Shown here piece after piece: positions 9,761 to 19,278 of a DNA stretch of 64,000 nucleotides (positions within the stretch are counted from its first letter, which is position 1; every line of letters starts with the position of its first letter). The notes under the pieces were generated by a model, which saw only the letters and a list, made by a program, of their open reading frames with translations, did no database searches and was not told the DNA's origin. Origin of the DNA: JAMQKA01 sp043951865. Its GTDB lineage: Bacteria > Bacteroidota > Rhodothermia > Balneolales > Balneolaceae. The position numbers and the translations under genes are program-made. Location: contig NZ_JBINJF010000023.1 of assembly GCF_043951865.1 (NCBI RefSeq), forward strand, positions 1 to 64,000. Reading direction: 5' to 3'.

Positions 9761-10876
9761 ATGAGAATCGGAGTACCGAAGGAGATTAAAACGCATGAAA
9801 ACCGGGTGGCCCTCCTGCCCGGCGGGGTTAAGCAGTTTGTACAACAGGGACATCAGGTGTTGATCCAGAAAGATGCCGGTACGGCGAGCGGATATCCCGA
9901 TGGACGGTATGCTGCAGAAGGGGCCCGGATTATCGATGATCCGGACGAGCTATGGGACCGCTCGGAGATGATCATGAAGGTAAAAGAGCCGATTGAAGAG
10001 GAGTATTCCCGAATGAGGAGGGGACAGGTTATCTTCACCTATTTCCATTTTGCCGCAAGCCAGCCGCTGACCGAGGCGGTGGTGGATTCCGGGGCGGTTG
10101 CCATCGCCTACGAGACTGTGGAGAAACCGGATGGTTCGCTACCGCTGCTTATCCCGATGAGTGAAGTGGCCGGGCGAATGGCGGCACAGGAGGGAGCCAA
10201 ATACCTGGAGAAGCCGCTCGGGGGACGGGGCGTGCTGCTGGGCGGTATTCCCGGGGTTCCCCCGGCTAAAACGCTGGTTCTGGGAGGAGGCATTGTGGGC
10301 GTCAATGCCGCTAAAGTTACCGCCGGCATGGGGTCCAGCACCACCATCATGGATATTAATATTTCAAAACTGCGATACCTCGATGATGTAATGCCCCGTA
10401 ATGTCTCCACCATGTTTTCTTCCGAAGTTAACATACGGCGGATGCTGCCCGATGTGGACCTGGTGATCGGGGCGGTATTAAAAACGGGTGCAAAGGCCCC
10501 TCACTTGATTACCCGGCAGATGCTTGAGATGATGGAGTCCGGTTCCGTGCTGGTGGATGTGGCTATCGACCAGGGGGGCTGTTTTGAAACTTCAAAACCC
10601 ACAACCCATGATGCTCCAACGTTTGTGGTGAATGATGTGCTTCACTATTGCGTGGCGAACATGCCGGGGGCGGTTCCCCACACGTCAACCCTGGGGCTGA
10701 CCAACGCAACACTCCCATATGCCTTAGCCCTGGCGAACAAGGGGTGGAAGCAGGCGGCCCGTGAGGATCCCGGCCTTCAAAAGGGAGTTAATATCGTGGA
10801 AGGGGATATTGTCTACGAAAATGTGGCTGATGCTTTTGGTGCGGACCATACTCCAATTGAGAGCCATCTCGCATGA
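9761..10876 (+). CDS. ald: Alanine dehydrogenase
   Basis: NAD-dependent alanine dehydrogenase interconverting L-alanine and pyruvate plus ammonia in the cytoplasm. The 371-residue length is typical. Active-site residues are in place: R15 (ENRVALL), K75 (KVKEP), H96 (YFHFAAS) and D270 (AIDQGG). The Rossmann nucleotide-binding glycine motif is VLGGGIVGVNAA. The conserved NMPGAVPHTST segment near the C-terminus supports Ald rather than transhydrogenase subunit alpha. It appears monocistronic, with a 490-bp gap before parA. Confidence 0.97.
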   Translation: MRIGVPKEIKTHENRVALLPGGVKQFVQQGHQVLIQKDAGTASGYPDGRYAAEGARIIDDPDELWDRSEMIMKVKEPIEEEYSRMRRGQVIFTYFHFAASQPLTEAVVDSGAVAIAYETVEKPDGSLPLLIPMSEVAGRMAAQEGAKYLEKPLGGRGVLLGGIPGVPPAKTLVLGGGIVGVNAAKVTAGMGSSTTIMDINISKLRYLDDVMPRNVSTMFSSEVNIRRMLPDVDLVIGAVLKTGAKAPHLITRQMLEMMESGSVLVDVAIDQGGCFETSKPTTHDAPTFVVNDVLHYCVANMPGAVPHTSTLGLTNATLPYALALANKGWKQAAREDPGLQKGVNIVEGDIVYENVADAFGADHTPIESHLA

Positions 10877-11366
10877 TGGCCGGAAAGTATGAATTTCGAA
10901 GGATAAAATATTAACAGGTTATAATACCAGAATTCAATCGGAAGAATTTCTGCCTGACGAGGGGACGGTGAAAAAAATCAACCTGCTCTCCAGGCCTTGA
11001 ATGCAGCGGCTGCGGGGGGGGGTACCCATTCACCCGCCTGATCTTTTGATTCTCGTTGAATCAAGCCAAAAGGAACACCTCTTCTGTAAAAAGACTCTTT
11101 TTTTTGCATTCGGACATTCGAAACCCCAGGCTGTATCCCGTAAATCAGGGTATTAAATTGGCAAAATATTGAGATTGGCCAATTAACGGTGTTGCAACAT
11201 CCTCTTACACAATGCTATAAAGTTATATTGCAATTATTTATTGATTTTTGAGTTTAAAAATATAAATCATCGTTGATAAGATGTGTATAAGTATTTTTGT
11301 TTAGCTACAGGTTGCACATTATATTTTTTCAAACTTCCTCTTTAATACATTAGTTAGAAATTTTAC
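10877..11366. other. AT-rich intergenic region before parA
   Basis: 490 bp without a credible gene. It holds a 9-G run near 11017 and a T-run near 11100. A strongly AT-rich stretch (11200-11340) contains one DnaA-box-like 9-mer (TGTGTATAA, 11282-11290, minus orientation). I found no parS palindrome here. It presumably contains the parAB promoter, but I cannot assign its boxes. Confidence 0.5.
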
Positions 11367-12164
11367 ATGGGCAAAGTTATTTCCATAGCCAACCAGAAAG
11401 GTGGAGTTGGGAAAACGACGACCGCTATAAACCTGGCTGCAAGCCTCGCGGCGATAGAACACCCGACCCTCATTTTGGATATCGATCCCCAAAGTAATAC
11501 GACCAGCGGCCTGGGAATCGATACCAAGACAGTCACACAATCTATTTATGAAGTAATGGTTGGCGGACAGGAGGCCACCGAAGCGGTACTTGAGACCGAC
11601 CTGCCGTTTTTGGATCTGCTGCCTTCCCATATAAATCTCGTGGGAGCTGAAATTGAGATGATCGACCGCAATGAACGGGAGCGAATCCTTGAAAAGGCGA
11701 TCGTGGAGCTGCGCGAGAAATATGATTTTATTATTATCGACTGCCCGCCCTCGCTGGGATTGCTGACCATAAATTCGCTCACGGCTTCAGATTCAGTTAT
11801 TATACCGGTCCAGTGTGAATATTTTGCGCTCGAGGGGCTTGGCCAGCTGCTGAACACCATTAAAATTGTTCGGCAGCATCTCAATACTGAACTGGAGATC
11901 GAAGGGGTCTTGCTCACGATGTACGATACCCGCACGCGGCTGTCGGACCAGGTGGCCGAGGAGGTGCGAAAGTATTTCGAAGACCGCGTTTTTGAGGCCG
12001 TCATTGCCCGCAATGTGCGGCTGGCTGAAGCCCCCAGTTTTGGGAAGCCCGCGCTGCTTTACGATTCCACCAGCAAGGGGGCGAAAAATTACCTGGCGCT
12101 GGCCCGTGAAATTATCCACCGCAACAAGAGTATGTTTGAGAACAGCCCGGTGTTCGCTAATTAG
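11367..12164 (+). CDS. parA: Chromosome partitioning ATPase ParA (Soj)
   Basis: 265-residue MinD/ParA-family ATPase that forms a nucleoid-bound gradient moving ParB-parS complexes during chromosome segregation. The deviant Walker A motif KGGVGKTTT lies at residues ~10-18. Walker A' (DIDPQSNTT) and Walker B (IIIDCPPSLG) follow. It has no N-terminal helix-turn-helix extension, so it is the short chromosomal type rather than a plasmid ParA with an autorepressor domain. parB starts 27 bp after its stop; the pair is clearly an operon. Confidence 0.95.
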   Translation: MGKVISIANQKGGVGKTTTAINLAASLAAIEHPTLILDIDPQSNTTSGLGIDTKTVTQSIYEVMVGGQEATEAVLETDLPFLDLLPSHINLVGAEIEMIDRNERERILEKAIVELREKYDFIIIDCPPSLGLLTINSLTASDSVIIPVQCEYFALEGLGQLLNTIKIVRQHLNTELEIEGVLLTMYDTRTRLSDQVAEEVRKYFEDRVFEAVIARNVRLAEAPSFGKPALLYDSTSKGAKNYLALAREIIHRNKSMFENSPVFAN

Positions 12165-12190
12165 ATCAGCAGTTACAGGACAATACCGTT

Positions 12191-13114
12191 ATGGCATCTA
12201 AAAAAGTTTTGGGACGAGGACTAGGAGCATTTTTCCCCGATTACAAAGAGGAGGGGGAAGAACCAGAAAATACGGGAGGAACGGAGTCATCTTCCGGTAC
12301 GGTTGTAGAGCCAGAAAAGCGGGTCAATATTGTGCTGCATATCCCCGTGGGAGATATCCGCCCCAATCCGCATCAGCCGCGCAAAGAGTTTAAGGACGAA
12401 AGCCTGGAGGAGCTGGCCCAGTCTATTAAAAAACACGGGCTTATCCAGCCTATTACGGTCCGTTACATCGGGGACAAGCGGTTTGAGCTGATCAGCGGAG
12501 AACGCCGCCTGCGGGCCTCAAAACTGGCGGGACTCGATGAGATTCCCTCATACATACGCGAGGTCAATGACGAGGATATCATCTCGTATGCACTGATTGA
12601 GAATATCCAGCGGGAAGATCTGAATCCCATCGAAATTGCCATGGGGTACGAGCGGCTTATCGAGGAGTGTGACTACACCCAGGCCGAGGTAGCTGAAAAA
12701 GTGGGTAAAAACCGCACGACCATCACCAATATGCTCCGGCTGTTAAACCTGCCGCCCTTTATACAGGCCGCTCTGCGGGATGGCAGCATCTCGATGGGCC
12801 ACGCCCGGGCGCTGATTAATATTGAGGATCCCGATGTGCAGGAAGAGATTTTTGAGAAGGCGGTAGAACATGACTATTCGGTCCGGCAAATTGAAAAAGC
12901 GGTCCGGCAGATCGGCAAAAAGCAAAAGAAGAGATCAACTGACAAACAGGAGGATGAAAACCGTGCCTTCTTCAACGAAATATCCAACCGGCTCAGACGT
13001 AAGTTTAGTACTAAAGTAAATATAAAACCCAAAAAGGATGGCGGAGAAATTCGCATCGAATATTATACAGACGAAGATCTGGACCGGCTTCTCGAGCTAT
13101 TCGAATCTATTTAG
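12191..13114 (+). CDS. parB: Chromosome partitioning protein ParB (Spo0J)
   Basis: 307-residue CTP-dependent DNA clamp that loads at parS sites. The N-terminal ParB/sulfiredoxin-like domain has the NPHQPRK and GERRLRASK motifs near residues 55-110. A helix-turn-helix follows (TQAEVAEKVGKNRTTITNMLRLL), and a C-terminal dimerisation segment ends the protein. The last 77 bp overlap the start of the DUF5683 gene in another frame. I see no perfect TGTTTCACGTGAAACA-type parS in the window. Confidence 0.95.
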   Translation: MASKKVLGRGLGAFFPDYKEEGEEPENTGGTESSSGTVVEPEKRVNIVLHIPVGDIRPNPHQPRKEFKDESLEELAQSIKKHGLIQPITVRYIGDKRFELISGERRLRASKLAGLDEIPSYIREVNDEDIISYALIENIQREDLNPIEIAMGYERLIEECDYTQAEVAEKVGKNRTTITNMLRLLNLPPFIQAALRDGSISMGHARALINIEDPDVQEEIFEKAVEHDYSVRQIEKAVRQIGKKQKKRSTDKQEDENRAFFNEISNRLRRKFSTKVNIKPKKDGGEIRIEYYTDEDLDRLLELFESI

Positions 13115-13787
13115 CGTCCTGCTGTTCTGTTTCATTCTTTCGCTTTTTGCGGTGGTTCCGGCTACAGCTCAGCCGGCGGAAAATATTGGGCACGCTGATC
13201 ACCTGCAGCGACAAACGGCGGAGGCCTTTCTGTCTCCCCGGTCGCAATATGCTATTAAAGGCTTCGGCCCCGTGCAGCCAGACACAACCGCCAATACTGA
13301 AAACGAATCTACTTCCCGGTATCCCGAACCCAAAAGCGTGCTCATGAAGTCGCTGATGATACCGGGCTGGGGACAGCTGGTTAACAAACAGGCGTGGAAA
13401 ATACCGCTTGTGTACGGGCTTATTGGCGGGGTGGTGGGGTACAATATCTACCTGACCCACAGGTACTGGGATTACCGGGCTGCCTATTACAATGCTAACA
13501 ACGATGATATGAGGTTTGGTCCAACGCCCGACTATATTCCCCCGAATACGAACGAAGAACAGCTGCGCAATACCAGGAACCGGTTACAGAACCGGAGAGA
13601 TTTGACCTATCTTGGCATTGTACTGGCCTACGGGCTTAATGCGCTCGATGCCTACGTTTATGCGCACATGCGCTCGTTTGACGTGTCGGAGGACCTGAGC
13701 CTGAAAACCGATCTTAAACCTGCGCTCATAGCAGAATCCTCTCCCGGAATAACACTTTCGGTTCAGCTGTTTAATCATACCAAATAG
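13038..13787 (+). CDS. DUF5683 domain membrane protein
   Basis: 249-residue exported or membrane protein. A long signal segment (hydrophobic core LFSVLLFCFILSLFAVV, cleavage near TAQ) is followed by the DUF5683 core: KSLMIPGWGQLVN, a membrane helix around IPLVYGLIGGVVGYNIYL, and a second helix around LTYLGIVLAYGLNALDAYVYAHM. DUF5683 is frequent next to parAB in Bacteroidota-type genomes; its function is unknown. The start lies 77 bp inside parB. I keep it because no other ATG, GTG or TTG exists before the hydrophobic core. Confidence 0.82.
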   Translation: MAEKFASNIIQTKIWTGFSSYSNLFSVLLFCFILSLFAVVPATAQPAENIGHADHLQRQTAEAFLSPRSQYAIKGFGPVQPDTTANTENESTSRYPEPKSVLMKSLMIPGWGQLVNKQAWKIPLVYGLIGGVVGYNIYLTHRYWDYRAAYYNANNDDMRFGPTPDYIPPNTNEEQLRNTRNRLQNRRDLTYLGIVLAYGLNALDAYVYAHMRSFDVSEDLSLKTDLKPALIAESSPGITLSVQLFNHTK

Positions 13788-13798
13788 AGCAGATTTTT

Positions 13799-14518
13799 AT
13801 GGAAAAGGATAGTAATACAAATGATGCCCCCAAAAACGCCCGGTTGGTCCCGGAACAATTCGAACAGGAGCGGGATACCGACTTGTGGAGCATTTTCAAA
13901 ATTATGGGGGAATTTGTCGATGGATATGACAAACTGTTCCGTATCGGGCCCTGTGTTTCCATTTTCGGATCGGCGCGCACAAAACCGGGCAGCACCTATT
14001 ACCAGCAGGCCGTGGAGGCCGCCCGCGAGATGACCAAAAAGGGGTTTGGGGTAATAACCGGAGGCGGACCGGGAATCATGGAGGCGGCAAACAAGGGTGC
14101 CAGGGAACAGCAGGCAAAATCGGTAGGCCTCGGTATTGACCTGCCTTTTGAACAGGGGGTAAACGAGTTTGTGGATCCCGATTATACGATTATGTTCCAT
14201 TACTTTTTTGCCCGTAAAGTGATGTTTGTGAAATACGCACAGGGCTTTATCGTCTTTCCCGGGGGATTCGGAACGCTGGATGAATTTTTTGAGGCGATGA
14301 CGCTGATTCAAACGAATAAAATAACGCAGTTTCCCGTCGTACTTATCGGCACGGAATACTGGGGAGGACTGGTTGACTGGATTAAAAACAAGATGGTGGA
14401 GGAGGGAACGATTTCACCGGAGGATATCAACCTGTTTCACCTGACGGATGACCACCTGAAGGCGGTTGATATTATCTGTTCATTCTATCAAAAACATTCC
14501 GTCAGTCCCAATTTTTAG
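13799..14518 (+). CDS. LOG-family nucleoside 5'-monophosphate phosphoribohydrolase
   Basis: 239-residue member of the LOG (Lonely Guy) / TIGR00730 family, which cleaves the N-glycosidic bond of nucleoside monophosphates, classically releasing cytokinin bases. Diagnostic motifs are GGGPGIMEAANKGA near residue 85 and PGGFGTLDEFFE near residue 155, with Rossmann-type strands around FGSARTKPGS. The substrate in bacteria of this group is not established; generic nucleotide salvage or clean-up is as likely as cytokinin production. It follows the DUF5683 gene by 11 bp, so it probably belongs to the parAB transcript. Confidence 0.88.
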   Translation: MEKDSNTNDAPKNARLVPEQFEQERDTDLWSIFKIMGEFVDGYDKLFRIGPCVSIFGSARTKPGSTYYQQAVEAAREMTKKGFGVITGGGPGIMEAANKGAREQQAKSVGLGIDLPFEQGVNEFVDPDYTIMFHYFFARKVMFVKYAQGFIVFPGGFGTLDEFFEAMTLIQTNKITQFPVVLIGTEYWGGLVDWIKNKMVEEGTISPEDINLFHLTDDHLKAVDIICSFYQKHSVSPNF

Positions 14519-14549
14519 CGAATCGACCTGCCTTGCGAAACCCGGGAAG

Positions 14550-14574
14550 TGCCGGATGGTGCGGCATTCGATTC
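14550..14574 (+). terminator. Hairpin after LOG gene (weak)
   Basis: About 30 bp after the LOG stop codon lies a stem (AGTGCCG / CGGCATT around loop GATGGTG) with one bulge. No T-run follows, so intrinsic termination is uncertain. Confidence 0.3.
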
Positions 14575-14782
14575 CATGTTTAAAATAGATTAGGGAACAT
14601 TAATCCATTTTATGGATCTAACCTATGTTGATATATTGATAACCGCTGGTGTAACGGGAATTAAGATCGGCATTTCAACCAATAGTACAATATTTCAGAG
14701 GTAATTGAGTTTTTCATTTAAATAAATTTTTTTATTCATTACTTTCTATCGCTCTGAACGTTCACTCTAAAAATATGGGAAC

Positions 14783-15811
14783 ATGAAGTATTTAAAATAC
14801 AGTGCAACACTTTTTATGGCCGGTATCCTTACGATCGGGCTTTCTACGCAGGCCTTGGCACAAAGTGACAACTACTCAAAGGCGGTTGCTGCTTTCAACA
14901 AGGCATTGGAACAAGCCAAGGCAAATGAATTTGAAAGTGCCATCAACATGTACAACCAGGCTGTCTCACTAGCTGAAGAATCAGATAATGAGAAAGCCGG
15001 GGATCTGGTTGACCGGGCACAGAGTCAACTGCCTTCTATCTATTTTCAACTCGCGGTAACCAAGTACAAAGCGTTCCAGCAAAGCCAGAATATTGCAGGA
15101 CTGGAGGAAGCGATGACCGCATTCCAGGAAGCCGCTGATATTTCCGAAGAATATGGCAATGGACAGGTTGCACAAAAGGCGAGCAATATTGTAACCCAGC
15201 TGCTGTATACGCGCTCTATTATTGAGTTTAAGTCGCAGCAGTACGATGCGGCAATTGCTTCGCTGGATGAAGCGATTGAGCGGAATCCCAATTATGCAAA
15301 AGCCTATTATCAGAAAGGGCTGGTCATCAAAAATCAAAATGATGAAGACCTGGATATAGCACTTGAGATGTTTGATCAGGCCATTGAGGTCGGAAAACAG
15401 GTCAACGACAACCAGATTGTGCGGCAGGCCACCGAAGCAGGCCGCGACAACCTGATTTACCGGGGCGTGCAAAATATGGAGGATAAAAATTTTGCGCGGG
15501 CTGAAGAGCAGTTGAACCGGGCCCTTGAGTATGATGCGGAATCTGCCAATGCTCACTACAGGCTGGCTGAACTGCACAACAAGCAGACCAACTGGGACCA
15601 GGCGATTTCTCACGCCCAGAAAGCGCTTGACCTGGAGACCGGTGGAAAGACGGAACTGGCAAAAATCTATTTTGAGCTGGGAACGGCTCTGAAGGCACAG
15701 GGACGAAAAGCAGAAGCCTGCTCCGCCTTTAAAAATGCGGCTTTCGGTTCTTTCCAATCTCCGGCGGAACACGAGATAGAGTTTGAGCTGGAGTGCGAAA
15801 GCAGCACCTGA
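14783..15811 (+). CDS. Secreted tetratricopeptide-repeat protein
   Basis: 342-residue protein with a signal peptide (residues 1-26, FMAGILTIGLSTQALAQ). About five to six TPR units follow, for example around residues 30-65 (AFNKALEQAKANEFESAINMYNQA), 150-180 (IASLDEAIERNPNYAKAYYQKGL) and 240-280. The repeats suggest a periplasmic scaffold for protein-protein contacts; the partner is unknown. It is monocistronic: an AT-rich promoter region precedes it and a strong intrinsic terminator follows 34 bp after its stop. Confidence 0.85.
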   Translation: MKYLKYSATLFMAGILTIGLSTQALAQSDNYSKAVAAFNKALEQAKANEFESAINMYNQAVSLAEESDNEKAGDLVDRAQSQLPSIYFQLAVTKYKAFQQSQNIAGLEEAMTAFQEAADISEEYGNGQVAQKASNIVTQLLYTRSIIEFKSQQYDAAIASLDEAIERNPNYAKAYYQKGLVIKNQNDEDLDIALEMFDQAIEVGKQVNDNQIVRQATEAGRDNLIYRGVQNMEDKNFARAEEQLNRALEYDAESANAHYRLAELHNKQTNWDQAISHAQKALDLETGGKTELAKIYFELGTALKAQGRKAEACSAFKNAAFGSFQSPAEHEIEFELECESST

Positions 15812-15841
15812 TAATAACAAGTTCTATTTGTGATTTTTTAT

Positions 15842-15870
15842 AAAAGCCTCTCGGAAGAGAGGCTTTTTTT
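15842..15870 (+). terminator. Rho-independent terminator after TPR gene
   Basis: A perfect 7-bp GC-rich stem GCCTCTC/GAGAGGC with a GGAA tetraloop (15846-15863) is followed directly by seven T. The stem is preceded by AAAA, so it could also work in the reverse direction. Confidence 0.92.
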
Positions 15871-15965
15871 GTACCAATTTTTAGTTTCAAGTAATGTTGG
15901 CATTAACTATTTTCATTGCGCAAAAACCAAACGTAATGTGAATAAGAGCCACAAATTACTTTAGC

Positions 15966-17966
15966 ATGTCAACTCAATCACTTGATGATCTTTGTGTAAA
16001 TACGATTCGCACGCTGTCTATGGATGCCGTACAGGCTGCCGAATCCGGGCATCCGGGTATGCCGATGGGAATGGCCGACGCCGCTTATGTATTATGGACC
16101 CGGTTTCTCCGCCATGATCCTACCAACCCGGACTGGTACGACAGGGATCGATTTATCCTTTCTGCGGGGCACGGCTCTATGTTGCTCTACAGTCTGCTTC
16201 ACCTGACCGGCTATGATCTTTCACTTGAGGAACTGAAGAATTTTCGCCAGTGGGACAGTTTGACGCCGGGTCATCCTGAATATGGCTTGACACCGGGAGT
16301 AGAAACTACGACAGGTCCGCTGGGACAAGGGTTTGCAACCGGTGTGGGAATGGCGATTGCGGAAGCACATCTTTCATCGCTGTACAATACCGGGGAGTTT
16401 GTGCTAACCGATCACTATGTCTACGGTATTGTAAGTGACGGTGACCTGATGGAGGGCATCTCCCACGAGGCCGCCTCCCTGGCCGGCCACCTGGAGCTCG
16501 GGAAGCTTATATATCTGTATGATTCAAATAATATTTCCATCGACGGCAGCACCGATCTTGCATTTACTGAAAATGTAAACGAGCGTTTTAAGGCCTATAA
16601 TTGGCATGTGCAGGAAATTGACGGGCACGATCACCAAGCGGTGGAAAACGCCATAAAACACGCTCAAAAATCGGACAAGCCCTCCATTATTGTATGTAAC
16701 ACCCACATCGGATTCGGAAGTCCCAACAAGCAGGACAGTGAAGCCTCGCACGGGGCCCCGCTTGGAGAAGAGGAAGTGCGCCTGACAAAAGAGAACCTCG
16801 GATGGGATCCGGATAAGAAGTTCTATATACCGGAAGAGGTCGCAAAACACATGGCGGAAGCTGTTGAAAAGGGTAAAAAGTTGTCAAAACAGTGGGAGCA
16901 GCGGGTGGAGGAGTACCTGTCGGTGCATCCCGAAAAGGGCGCTGAATTCAAGGCGCGGATCAGCCGCGAGCTTCCCGCCGATTTTGATTCCAGGCTGCCC
17001 GTATTTCCGGCAGATGAAAAGGGATTGGCAACCCGAGCTTCTTCCGGCAAAGTATTAAATGCCATTGAAGGCTACCTGCCGGCACTGCTTGGCGGTTCGG
17101 CTGACCTGCACGGAAGTAACAAAACCTGGATCGATTCCTCCGGACCGTTCAGCGCGGAAGATTATACTGCCCGCAACATGCACTACGGAGTGCGGGAACA
17201 TGCCATGGGGGCAGCTATGAACGGAATGGCCCTCCATGGGGGCATTATCCCGTACGGAGGTACTTTCCTTATTTTTTCAGACTATTGCCGGCCCGCGATC
17301 CGCATTGCCGCCCTGTCTGAAATTCCCTCCATCTTTGTGATGACCCACGACAGTATCGGCCTCGGGGAAGATGGTCCCACCCACCAACCGGTTGAACACC
17401 TCTCCTCGCTGCGGGCCATGCCCAACCTGCTGGTGCTGCGCCCCGCCGACGCCAACGAAGTTTCCTGGGCGTGGAAAGCTGCCATTGAACACGATGAGGG
17501 TCCGTCGATGCTGGTTTTGACTCGTCAAAACTTGCCGACGTATGACCGTGAAAAATATGCCGCTGCAGAAAATACGCTGAAGGGTGCATACGTACTTTCC
17601 GACAGCGACAGCAAGCCCGATATTATCCTTATCGGGAGCGGTTCCGAAGTGCAGTACGCGATGGAAGCCCAGCAGACCCTTGCTGAAGAGGGTATCGCAG
17701 CGAGAGTCGTGAGCATGCCCTCGTGGTCACTGTTTGAGCAGCAGAGTAAAAAGTACAGAGATCAGGTACTGCCGCCGGATATCAAGGCACGGATATCCAT
17801 TGAAGCGGGTTCAACCCACGGCTGGCACAAGTGGATCGGCTCGGAAGGGGTGGCCGTGGGAATCGATCATTTCGGCGCCTCGGCTCCCTATGAGACGATT
17901 TATCAGGAGTTCGAGCTGACACCGGAACGCCTGGTAGAAGAGGCCAAAGACCTGCTCGGCAAATAG
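15966..17966 (+). CDS. tkt: Transketolase
   Basis: Thiamine-diphosphate enzyme of the non-oxidative pentose phosphate pathway, transferring two-carbon ketol units between sugar phosphates in the cytoplasm. At 666 residues it is full length. The N-terminal domain has GHPGMPMGMAD and the ThDP/Mg motif SDGDLMEGIS. The middle pyrimidine-binding domain carries GVREHAMGAAMNGMALHGG and DSIGLGEDGPTHQPVEHL. The C-terminal domain has IEAGSTHGWHKW. It is monocistronic between the terminator at 15842 and repeat R2. Confidence 0.97.
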   Translation: MSTQSLDDLCVNTIRTLSMDAVQAAESGHPGMPMGMADAAYVLWTRFLRHDPTNPDWYDRDRFILSAGHGSMLLYSLLHLTGYDLSLEELKNFRQWDSLTPGHPEYGLTPGVETTTGPLGQGFATGVGMAIAEAHLSSLYNTGEFVLTDHYVYGIVSDGDLMEGISHEAASLAGHLELGKLIYLYDSNNISIDGSTDLAFTENVNERFKAYNWHVQEIDGHDHQAVENAIKHAQKSDKPSIIVCNTHIGFGSPNKQDSEASHGAPLGEEEVRLTKENLGWDPDKKFYIPEEVAKHMAEAVEKGKKLSKQWEQRVEEYLSVHPEKGAEFKARISRELPADFDSRLPVFPADEKGLATRASSGKVLNAIEGYLPALLGGSADLHGSNKTWIDSSGPFSAEDYTARNMHYGVREHAMGAAMNGMALHGGIIPYGGTFLIFSDYCRPAIRIAALSEIPSIFVMTHDSIGLGEDGPTHQPVEHLSSLRAMPNLLVLRPADANEVSWAWKAAIEHDEGPSMLVLTRQNLPTYDREKYAAAENTLKGAYVLSDSDSKPDIILIGSGSEVQYAMEAQQTLAEEGIAARVVSMPSWSLFEQQSKKYRDQVLPPDIKARISIEAGSTHGWHKWIGSEGVAVGIDHFGASAPYETIYQEFELTPERLVEEAKDLLGK

Positions 17967-17989
17967 GTAATTCGCAGCGAATTATTAAT

Positions 17990-18111
17990 TTGGAGCCTTT
18001 GCAGATCTACTGCTATGGCGGGAGGTGGTTGTACTACCGACCTTACCGGGTGCCAAGCGGGAGTACCCCCCTCATAAAGTGGAATTGAGGGTTTCGTAAA
18101 ACCCTCTTTTA
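17990..18111 (+). repeat. Dispersed palindromic element, copy R2
   Basis: About 120 bp filling the gap between the convergent stop codons of tkt and the SpoIIE-type gene. The left terminus is GGAGCCTTTGCAG and the right terminus is GAGGGTTTCGTAAAACCCTC. Inside is hairpin GGTGG-TTGTA-CTACC with the shared GACCTT, then GCGGGAGTACCC. Aligned by eye with R1, R4 and R5 it is clearly the same family. Confidence 0.75.
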
Positions 18112-18129
18112 CCCGTACTTAGTCACAAA

Positions 18130-19278
18130 TTAATCCTCCGGGTGATGTACGCACGTAAATGTGATATCATCCGGGGGTTTTTCTTTGCCGATAAATCCCT
18201 CCAGGGAAGCGTGAATTTTCCGAACAATGGTTTTGGCGTGTAGCGAACCGTAGATACTCATCAGGGAATCGACCCGCTCTTCCCCGTATTGTTCCCCGTA
18301 CTCGTTACGGGCTTCGGTGAGACCATCGGTGAAAAAGAGAACACTGTCTCCTTTCTTGAAATGGAATTTCTTTTCCTGCATGAAATTTTCCAGGTTTTGG
18401 GAAGAGGTCATGCCCAGCGCAAAACCGTCGGAACGGAGTTCAAATGTGGCATCGCGCTCCCGGCTGTAGAATATGGGCGCGTTGTGGCCGGCGCGCGCAA
18501 ACGTAAAGTGACCTGCTCCATGAGGAAAAAAGGCCGCACAGGCGGTGACAAAAGTCTTGTCAGCCGCCCCCGACTTTACATAGTCATTCAGTTCTACAAG
18601 CAGTTTTTTTGGAGGAGGCTGTTCTTTTTCGATCAGGAGATGAACCAGCGCCTGCATGCGAACCATATAAAGAGCGGCGGTGAGCCCCTTGCCGGAGACA
18701 TCCGCTATAACGATGTAGGTGCCCGCCCCGGTCTCGATCATATCCACGTAGTCGCCGCCCACCTCCTGGGCGGTATTGGCAAATGAGTAGATCTCAAGGT
18801 GATCCCTGACCAGCTCGGTGGCGGGCAGCAGACCCAGTTGAATTTCTCTTGCCAGGTCGATCTCCCGCTTTACATCCGATTTTTCCAGCAGTTCCACAAG
18901 CAGCAACAGCAGCATGGTGCCAAATGAAAACGGCAACAGCAGATCATAAAAGAGCACAAAATCGGATATTCCCACAAATCCCGCCAAATAATACAACACG
19001 AACGAAATGGTGGAGAGCCCGAATGCGAGCCTGCGCGTTGGGTTCAGCCGCTGGGTAAGAGAAGAGAACAACCGGAAAAATTTGACGTGACCGGGCAGCG
19101 CTGCTCCCTGCTCTTGCTCTTCCTCCTGGCCGATCGCCTCGTGGTAAAGCTGTTTCAGCCGGTCGGTGTCTTCATATAGCTCCTTCCCCAGCCGTTCCCG
19201 CGTCATCCCTGACACATATTCCCTGTAAAACGACTTGGTACTTTGTAAGGCCGACTGTGCTTCGTTTTTTAATCCCAT
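18130..19278 (-). CDS. SpoIIE/RsbU-type serine phosphatase, membrane-anchored
   Basis: 382-residue PP2C-like phosphatase. The N-terminal ~100 residues are soluble and charged. Two membrane helices follow (about 105-150). A coiled linker (REIDLAREIQLGLLP) leads into the SpoIIE catalytic domain, with metal ligands in GGDYVD, DVSGKGL, FARAGHNAP and DGLTEARN plus PPDDIT. Such enzymes dephosphorylate anti-sigma-factor antagonists, so it likely works in a partner-switching stress circuit. No anti-sigma or STAS gene is adjacent. The gene is convergent with tkt and divergent from polA. Confidence 0.9.
   Translation of the reverse strand: MGLKNEAQSALQSTKSFYREYVSGMTRERLGKELYEDTDRLKQLYHEAIGQEEEQEQGAALPGHVKFFRLFSSLTQRLNPTRRLAFGLSTISFVLYYLAGFVGISDFVLFYDLLLPFSFGTMLLLLLVELLEKSDVKREIDLAREIQLGLLPATELVRDHLEIYSFANTAQEVGGDYVDMIETGAGTYIVIADVSGKGLTAALYMVRMQALVHLLIEKEQPPPKKLLVELNDYVKSGAADKTFVTACAAFFPHGAGHFTFARAGHNAPIFYSRERDATFELRSDGFALGMTSSQNLENFMQEKKFHFKKGDSVLFFTDGLTEARNEYGEQYGEERVDSLMSIYGSLHAKTIVRKIHASLEGFIGKEKPPDDITFTCVHHPED

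Noticed and set aside
11282..11290. DnaA-box-like 9-mer in an AT-rich region before parA, suggesting oriC
   Set aside because: Only one good box is visible; no cluster of boxes and no dnaA or gidB gene is adjacent.
18780..18800. GAGTAGATC inside the SpoIIE-type gene as another promoter copy
   Set aside because: It lacks the CTYTATAWAA box at 15-bp spacing and lies within coding sequence.
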